Shown one piece after another: positions 32,707 to 36,863 of a stretch of 36,863 nt of DNA. Made by a program: the position numbers and the translations under genes. Each line of letters begins with the position of its first letter. Positions within the stretch are counted from its first letter, which is position 1. This DNA comes from Streptomyces sp. SM10 (lineage in GTDB: Bacteria; Actinomycetota; Actinomycetes; Streptomycetales; Streptomycetaceae): contig NZ_NEUF01000033.1 in the NCBI RefSeq assembly GCF_002910915.1, positions 1 to 36,863 of the forward strand, given 5' to 3'. The notes beneath the pieces are model-generated. The model saw nothing but the letters and a program-made list of their open reading frames with translations. It had not been told where the DNA came from and did not search any database.

Positions 32707-33455
32707 GGCTGGCTTTCTCCCTCGGTGGCCGTGGCTGGAGACTTCACTCTAGTCCCACCCCGGAAGCGCACCCAGGCGTAGAGGAACCCGGCCGCGAAGC
32801 CCGCGACGTGCGCGAGGTACGCCACGCCCGGGCCGCTGCCCGCGCTCTGCGCCGCCAGCCACTGCAGGGCGAACCAGAACACGAGCACGATCCAGGCGGG
32901 GAAGCGCAGCGGGAGGAAGAAGAGGAAGGGGAAGAGGCTGGTGACGCGGGCGCGGGGGAAGAGGTAGAGGAACGCGCCGAGCACCGCAGAGATCGCCCCC
33001 GACGCGCCGACCAGCGTCTGGTCGGAGTCCGCGTGCGCCACCGCGTAGGCCACCAGGGCGAAGTAGCCGCAGGCGAGGTAGAAGAAGGCGAACTCGGTGC
33101 GGCCCATGCGCTCCTCGGCCATCGCGCCGAACACGTACAGGAAGAGCAGGTTGCCCAGCAGGTGCAGCCAGCTGCCGTGCACGAACAGGGCGGTCAGCGG
33201 GGTCAGTGCCGCGTGGGCCGAGCCGTCCAGGAGGTCGGCGGGGATCACGCCCCACCGCTCGAAGTACCCGGCCTGGGCGGCCAGGAGCGCGTCCGTGCTG
33301 CCGTAGGCGGGGTTGAGGCCGGAGAGCGGGCTGATCAGGAACACCGCGCAGCAGAGCGCGATGATCCCGTACGTGACCGGGGCGCCGCCTGCCACGGCAG
33401 CCGCACCGAGCTCCCGGGCCCGCTCCCGCCAGTGGACTTCCCGCCGATCGATCAC
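32703..33455 (-). CDS. Rhomboid-family intramembrane serine protease
   Basis: A 250-residue membrane protein with six or seven helices. The catalytic Ser152 lies in TLVGASGAISAVLG and His216 in LAHVAGFAAGFLYAW. The oxyanion/loop motif FVHGSWLHLLGNLLFLYVFG occupies about 91-110. This is a complete rhomboid dyad, so it is likely active. The start is uncertain: GTG 33455 (VIDRREVHWRER) gives a plausible cytoplasmic N-terminus but lacks a ribosome-binding site. A later GTG near 33395 (VAGGAPVTYG) would still keep all helices. No Zn-finger N-domain of the kind seen in some rhomboids is encoded. The stop overlaps the RAM-domain gene. Confidence 0.9.
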   Translation of the reverse strand: MIDRREVHWRERARELGAAAVAGGAPVTYGIIALCCAVFLISPLSGLNPAYGSTDALLAAQAGYFERWGVIPADLLDGSAHAALTPLTALFVHGSWLHLLGNLLFLYVFGAMAEERMGRTEFAFFYLACGYFALVAYAVAHADSDQTLVGASGAISAVLGAFLYLFPRARVTSLFPFLFFLPLRFPAWIVLVFWFALQWLAAQSAGSGPGVAYLAHVAGFAAGFLYAWVRFRGGTRVKSPATATEGESQP

Positions 33456-33625
33456 GTACAGAGCATGACGCACCCGGCGAGAACGGGACAGACCGCCTCG
33501 CCGTGCCGGCGGGTATGCGCAAGGCCGTAGGGTTGCGGCAGGGCATCCGCAGTTCGACGGCGCACCGCGAGATCGAAGACCTGGCCACGCACGAGATCCG
33601 TGACACGACGAAAGAGGACGCAACG

Positions 33626-33868
33626 ATGACGACGGTTCCCCAGCCGACGGACGGGACCCGCTGGCGGTGCACGCTCTGCGGCAACCTCACCCGTTTCGAT
33701 GTGACGCGCTCCTCGAAGGTCGTGGAGTACGTGCATCTCGACCTGGCCGGGGAGTCGAGTGTCGAGGAGCGCGAGGTGGTCAGTGAGACCATCGAGTCGG
33801 TGCGCTGTCGTTGGTGCAACGCCGTGGACCAGATCGAGCTGGTCGACAGGCCCGGTGCCGACACCTGA
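33626..33868 (+). CDS. Small zinc-ribbon protein
   Basis: An 80-residue protein, MTTVPQPTDGTRWRCTLCGN, with two CxxC knuckles: C15/C18 (CTLC) and C61/C64 (CRWC). They are separated by a beta-rich acidic stretch (EYVHLDLAGESSVEEREVV). This is the pattern of a rubredoxin-like or zinc-ribbon fold that could bind zinc or iron. The start is the ATG at 33626 after AAAGAGG. The frame upstream to 33503 lacks support. It lies 34 bases before the NYN nuclease gene on the same strand, so co-transcription is likely. Function unknown. Confidence 0.85.
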   Translation: MTTVPQPTDGTRWRCTLCGNLTRFDVTRSSKVVEYVHLDLAGESSVEEREVVSETIESVRCRWCNAVDQIELVDRPGADT

Positions 33869-33902
33869 CGGGGCCGTGCGGACAGACATATTGGGGTGAT
33901 GG

Positions 33903-35267
33903 ATGGTGGAGCAGCCGACAGGCGGCGCCGGACCGGCCGATGCGGCCGACGGCGTCGCGGAGTCGCTCGACCGTCCGCTGCCCGAAGGCGTACGTCGTAA
34001 GGTGGTGGCGCTGGTCTCGGACGCGTTCGGCGGCCTGACCATCGGCGAACTGCCCTCCCAGCTCAGGCAGTACGCCCGCTTCACGCCGAGCAGGCGCGCC
34101 AAGTTCGCGGGGAACGCGATGGCGGCCGCGCTGGAGAGCGACCCTGCTTTCCGCCGGCGCATCGGTGAGCGCATCGGTCAGACGCAGCCGGAGCTGGCCG
34201 ACGCGCTCACCTCCGGTGCGCCGCCCGCGGCCGCCGACCCGGTCGACGTGGCCGCCGCCGCCTACGTGCTGCGGCCCGCCGGCTGGGCCAAGCTCGTGTC
34301 CGCGGCGGGCGAGGAGGTCCAGCGGGCGCATGCCGAGCGGGCCGACGAGGAGGCCAGGCGCGAGCTGGAGCGGCTGCGCGAGGAGCTCGACCACGCGCGC
34401 GGCCAGACCAGGGCAGACACCGAGCGGCTGCGTTCGGAGCTGGAGGCCTCCCGCAAGGAGACCGACTCCCTGCACCGCAAACTGCGCAGCGCGCTCAGCG
34501 AGGTGAAGCGCGGGGAGGCCGCTCTGCGCAAGGCCGGTGCCGAGAGCGACGCCGCACGGGCCGAATCCGCGGCCCAGGTCTCCGCCGCCGAGAGCGAGTC
34601 CCGCCGGCTCAAGGCGCGGCTGGCCGAGGCGGAGGCCTCCGTCGAGGCGGGCCGCCGGGCTGCCAGGGAGGGCCGGTCGGTCGAGGACATGCGGCTGCGG
34701 CTGCTCCTGGACACCGTGCTCGACGCGGCCCAGGGGCTCCGCCGCGAACTGGCCCTGCCCCCCTCGTCGATGCGCCCCGCGGACGGCGTCGAGGCGGTGG
34801 AGCCCGGCCGGATGTCGCCGAAGGACATTGCGGCGAGGGCTCTTTCGGAGACCGATCCGGCGCTCCTGGACCAGTTGCTCGCCCTGCCGCAGGCGCATCT
34901 GATCGTCGACGGCTACAACGTCACGAAGACCGGCTATCCGCAGATGCCGCTCGAGAAGCAGCGGTTGCGCCTCCTGGGCGGTCTCTCGGTCCTCGCGGCA
35001 CAGACCGGCGCCGAGATGACCTGCGTCTTCGACGGTGCCGAGCTGGCCGTCCCGGTCCTGCTCGCACCGCCCCGCGGGGTCCGGGTGCTCTTCAGCAAGG
35101 CCGGGGTGACCGCGGACGAACTGATCCGTCAACTGGCCCGTGCCGAACCGCCGGGCAGGCCCGTCGTCGTGGTCTCCACCGACCGCGAGGTCGCCGACGG
35201 CGTGGCGAAGGCGGGGGCGAGGCCGGTCGCGTCCGCCTTGCTCCTGAAGCGCCTTTCGCGCGTCTGA
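33903..35267 (+). CDS. NYN/YacP-like PIN-type nuclease with long N-terminal and coiled-coil region
   Basis: A 454-residue protein. Residues about 330-450 are a NYN (YacP) domain of the PIN-like RNase fold: LIVDGYNVTKTGYP with D336, CVFDGAEL with D377, and VVVVSTDREVADGVAKAGA near residue 420-440. These acidic residues are the expected metal-binding site. Residues 1-130 form a helical domain (VRRKVVALVSDAFGGLTIGE, RFTPSRRAKFAGNAMAAALE) of unknown role. About 135-260 is a charged coiled coil. B. subtilis YacP is only about 170 residues, so the long form is an elaboration. It starts at the ATG at 33903; GTG at 33906 is equally possible. Confidence 0.9.
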   Translation: MVEQPTGGAGPADAADGVAESLDRPLPEGVRRKVVALVSDAFGGLTIGELPSQLRQYARFTPSRRAKFAGNAMAAALESDPAFRRRIGERIGQTQPELADALTSGAPPAAADPVDVAAAAYVLRPAGWAKLVSAAGEEVQRAHAERADEEARRELERLREELDHARGQTRADTERLRSELEASRKETDSLHRKLRSALSEVKRGEAALRKAGAESDAARAESAAQVSAAESESRRLKARLAEAEASVEAGRRAAREGRSVEDMRLRLLLDTVLDAAQGLRRELALPPSSMRPADGVEAVEPGRMSPKDIAARALSETDPALLDQLLALPQAHLIVDGYNVTKTGYPQMPLEKQRLRLLGGLSVLAAQTGAEMTCVFDGAELAVPVLLAPPRGVRVLFSKAGVTADELIRQLARAEPPGRPVVVVSTDREVADGVAKAGARPVASALLLKRLSRV

Positions 35268-35389
35268 GGCGTCTTGTGAGACATGGGCGACTTGTCGGAT
35301 TTTGTGGAACGTACCGTCAAGTCTCCGCTACACGCAGTGTGATGAAAGTAAAGAAGTGCCTGGTGTGACGAGATTTTCCTCGTGAGGAT

Positions 35390-35419
35390 TTGAACTGATC
35401 ACAAGATGGTCACTAGGGT
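35390..35419 (+). promoter_or_regulatory. Promoter of the riboswitch-controlled NlpC/P60 gene
   Basis: TTGAAC (35390-35395) and TAGGGT (35414-35419) are 18 bases apart, a good housekeeping-type promoter for Streptomyces. The expected transcript start near 35426 coincides with the beginning of the riboswitch. The upstream stretch 35268-35389 is AT-richer than the surroundings and holds no gene. Confidence 0.6.
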
Positions 35420-35423
35420 CAGG

Positions 35424-35545
35424 CCTCGAACCTTCGCACGGTTGATTGCCCATCCGGGGTGACAGCGAAGGAACCGCCGAGTCCGTGACGTGCACGGAGC
35501 CGGGGATTCGCAACTGTCCCCCACAGCCCGGTAGGCGGCTCGAGG
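35424..35545 (+). promoter_or_regulatory. Cyclic di-AMP (ydaO/yuaA-type) riboswitch
   Basis: Conserved landmarks of the class are present: CGCCGAGTCCG followed by the reverse-pairing CGGAGCCGGGGATTC, the upstream CCGGGGTGACAG, and a closing stem CCTCGA (35424-35429) with TCGAGG (35540-35545). CCTTCGC (35431-35437) pairs with GCGAAGG. This leader type is known upstream of resuscitation factor and cell-wall hydrolase genes in Streptomyces (from memory). c-di-AMP binding would repress the hydrolase below. The coding start lies 19 bases after the aptamer, via the hairpin described separately. Confidence 0.85.
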
Positions 35546-35547
35546 AA

Positions 35548-35563
35548 GAAGGAGCTCGCCTTC
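35548..35563 (+). promoter_or_regulatory. Shine-Dalgarno-occluding hairpin before the NlpC/P60 gene
   Basis: GAAGG (35548-35552) pairs with CCTTC (35559-35563) around AGCTCG. The Shine-Dalgarno GAAGGAG thus sits in the stem and loop, directly against the GTG start at 35564. It immediately follows the c-di-AMP aptamer. Confidence 0.55.
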
Positions 35564-36589
35564 GTGGCGTCCCACCGTCGTCCCAAGCAGCCGAGCCGCA
35601 CTCGTGTGACCGTGCTCACCGCGACCGCCGCCGCGGCCGTGGCCCTGACCTCCCAGGCCGCCCACGCCGACCCCAAGCCGACCAAGAGCGAGGTCAAGGC
35701 GAAGGTCGACAAGCTCTACCACGAGGCCGAGGTCGCCACCGAGAAGGCGAACGGCGCCAAGGAGCAGCAGGACGAGCTCAAGAAGCAGGCCGACGCCCTC
35801 CAGGACAAGGTCGCCCGCGGCCAGGACGAGCTCAACACCCTGCGTGGCGAGCTGGGTTCGCTGGCCACCGCGCAGTACCGCTCCGGCGGTCTCGACCCGT
35901 CGGTCCAGCTGCTGCTCTCCTCGGACCCGGACAGCTTCCTCGACCAGGCCTCCGCGCTCGACCAGCTGACGGCCAAGCAGGCCGAGTCGCTGCAGAAGAT
36001 CCAGGCGAAGCAGCGCACCCTCGCGCAGCAGCGCAAGGAGGCGCAGGCCAAGCTCGCCGACCTCGCCGACGTCCGCGAGACGTTGAACGAGAACAAGAAG
36101 AAGTACCAGGGCAAGCTCGCCGACGCCCAGAAGCTGCTCAACACCCTCACCGCCGCCGAGCGGGCCAAGATGGCAGAGGAGGAGCAGCGCGCCAGCCGTG
36201 CGGCCGGCGACCGGGTCGACCTCGGCAACGAGGTCCCCGCCTCCGCACGGGGCGCCGCCGCCCTCCAGGCCGCCTCCACGCAGCAGGGCAAGCCCTACGT
36301 CTCCGGCGGCACCGGCCCCAACTCGTTCGACTGCTCGGGTCTGACCCAGTGGGCGTACGCCCAGGCCGGCGTCCAGATCACCCGCACCACGTACACCCAG
36401 ATCAACGACGGTGTCCGGATCGGCCGCAGCGCCCTCAAGCCCGGCGACCTGGTCTTCTTCAACAACACCTCGCACGTCGGCCTGTACGCGGGCAACAACC
36501 AGATCCTGCACGCCCCGAAGCCCGGCGCCGTGGTCCGCTACGAGTCGATGGACTACATGGGCACGTTCCAGTTCGGCGTGCGCGTCTGA
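35564..36589 (+). CDS. Secreted NlpC/P60 peptidoglycan endopeptidase with coiled-coil domain
   Basis: A cell-wall hydrolase of 341 residues. The signal peptide (about 1-36) has the Arg-rich start VASHRRPKQPSRTR and ends around AAHA. Residues ~40-215 are a Lys/Glu/Gln-rich coiled coil (KSEVKAKVDKLYHEAEVATE), as in RipA-like hydrolases, likely autoinhibitory or a partner docking region. The NlpC/P60 domain spans about 225-341 with catalytic C257 (FDCSGLTQWAY), H304 (NTSHVGLY) and third-residue H316 (ILHAPKPG). It starts at GTG 35564 after GAAGGAG. It is controlled by a c-di-AMP riboswitch and followed by a hairpin terminator. The M. tuberculosis equivalent in the same neighbourhood would be Rv2190c (from memory). 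Confidence 0.95.
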   Translation: MASHRRPKQPSRTRVTVLTATAAAAVALTSQAAHADPKPTKSEVKAKVDKLYHEAEVATEKANGAKEQQDELKKQADALQDKVARGQDELNTLRGELGSLATAQYRSGGLDPSVQLLLSSDPDSFLDQASALDQLTAKQAESLQKIQAKQRTLAQQRKEAQAKLADLADVRETLNENKKKYQGKLADAQKLLNTLTAAERAKMAEEEQRASRAAGDRVDLGNEVPASARGAAALQAASTQQGKPYVSGGTGPNSFDCSGLTQWAYAQAGVQITRTTYTQINDGVRIGRSALKPGDLVFFNNTSHVGLYAGNNQILHAPKPGAVVRYESMDYMGTFQFGVRV

Positions 36590-36629
36590 CGCCCGAACGG
36601 GCGAATCGCGGCACCCCTCGACGACACCC

Positions 36630-36664
36630 CGCCCCGCCGGAGACCACAGGTCACCGGCGGGGCG
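36630..36664 (+). terminator. Hairpin terminator after the NlpC/P60 gene
   Basis: CGCCCCGCCGG (36630-36640) pairs with CCGGCGGGGCG (36654-36664), continued inward by a 4-bp stem after one A/A mismatch with loop ACA. Confidence 0.75.
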
Positions 36665-36837
36665 CCGTCGTATCCGGCCCTGTTCGGCCCCCTCCACCTC
36701 CCGGCGTGGCCTTTGGCCGACCTGTAGCCGTCCGGTTACTGTCTGCGCTGCCGCGCAGCTCCCGGTCGTCGGTCCGCCCGCCCCGGGCGGCAGGGGCTGC
36801 GCACGTCTGCGTACAGCGGAAGGGAGTGCGGCTTCCT

Positions 36838-36863
36838 GTGGTGTCGCATCGCCGCCCCACCCG
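36838..36863 (+). CDS. First codons of a probable second NlpC/P60 hydrolase (partial)
   Basis: Only eight complete codons are visible, GTG GTG TCG CAT CGC CGC CCC ACC, giving VVSHRRPT. This closely matches the unusual start VASHRRPK of the hydrolase upstream, suggesting a tandem paralogue. GGAAGGGAG lies about 11 bases upstream. The paired GGAAG (36818-36822) and CTTCC (36831-36835) form a hairpin across it, as in the upstream gene. The 170 bases before it (36665-36837) show no c-di-AMP aptamer motif that I can see. The start could be either GTG. Confidence 0.5.

Overview
The window is a strongly GC-rich actinobacterial chromosome segment, almost certainly from a Streptomyces. Supporting signs are GC-rich third codon positions, frequent GTG starts, GTGA/ATGA stop-start overlaps, long GC hairpin terminators, and a gene order that matches (from memory) the S. 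coelicolor region around the cytochrome bc1/aa3 genes. Much of the order also recalls M. tuberculosis Rv2190c-Rv2208: NlpC/P60, trpD, ctaE-qcrCAB, ctaC, an adenosine-kinase-like gene, a HesB/ErpA protein and cobT-cobS. It therefore looks like old vertically inherited core chromosome, not an island. I see no tRNA, rRNA, IS element, prophage, CRISPR array or biosynthetic gene cluster.

Layout. 1-3831: end of cobalamin (nucleotide loop) assembly, with cobS (partial), cobT and a metallo-beta-lactamase-CobU fusion on the minus strand; a six-helix membrane protein of unknown function sits head-on between cobT and cobS. 3918-6728: a small unknown protein, an HtrA-type lipoprotein protease, a SAM methyltransferase that appears to start with CTG, and a DUF3043 membrane protein. 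7014-8097: pspA and pspAA (envelope stress). 8261-13567: a NarL-type two-component system followed by an RND (HAE1-like) exporter. 13673-19839: nadA, erpA, a disulfide-rich membrane-anchored unknown, a small unknown, an adenosine-kinase-like PfkB kinase, and a cysteine desulfurase fused to a TusA domain. NadA needs a 4Fe-4S cluster, ErpA is an Fe-S carrier and the desulfurase supplies sulfur.

20111-29396 is the respiratory core: ctaC-ctaD-ctaF (aa3 oxidase subunits II, I, IV), then an L,D-transpeptidase lipoprotein and a divergent degenerate receiver-domain protein, then ctaE-qcrC-qcrA-qcrB (oxidase subunit III and the cytochrome bcc complex). Together these encode a bcc-aa3 supercomplex. 29520-36863: trpD; a SAM-IV riboswitch ahead of a SufS-like class V PLP enzyme; a rhomboid protease translationally coupled to a stand-alone Lrp/AsnC-type RAM domain; a small zinc-ribbon protein; a long NYN/YacP-like nuclease; a c-di-AMP (ydaO-type) riboswitch controlling an NlpC/P60 peptidoglycan hydrolase; and the first codons of what looks like a second NlpC/P60 paralogue at the window edge.

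The most interesting signals are: the two riboswitches, including a Shine-Dalgarno-occluding hairpin repeated before both NlpC/P60 genes; the probable CTG start with a CTGA overlap; inverted repeats around the ctaE start codon and ahead of ctaC; and the orphan degenerate receiver embedded in the cytochrome oxidase locus.
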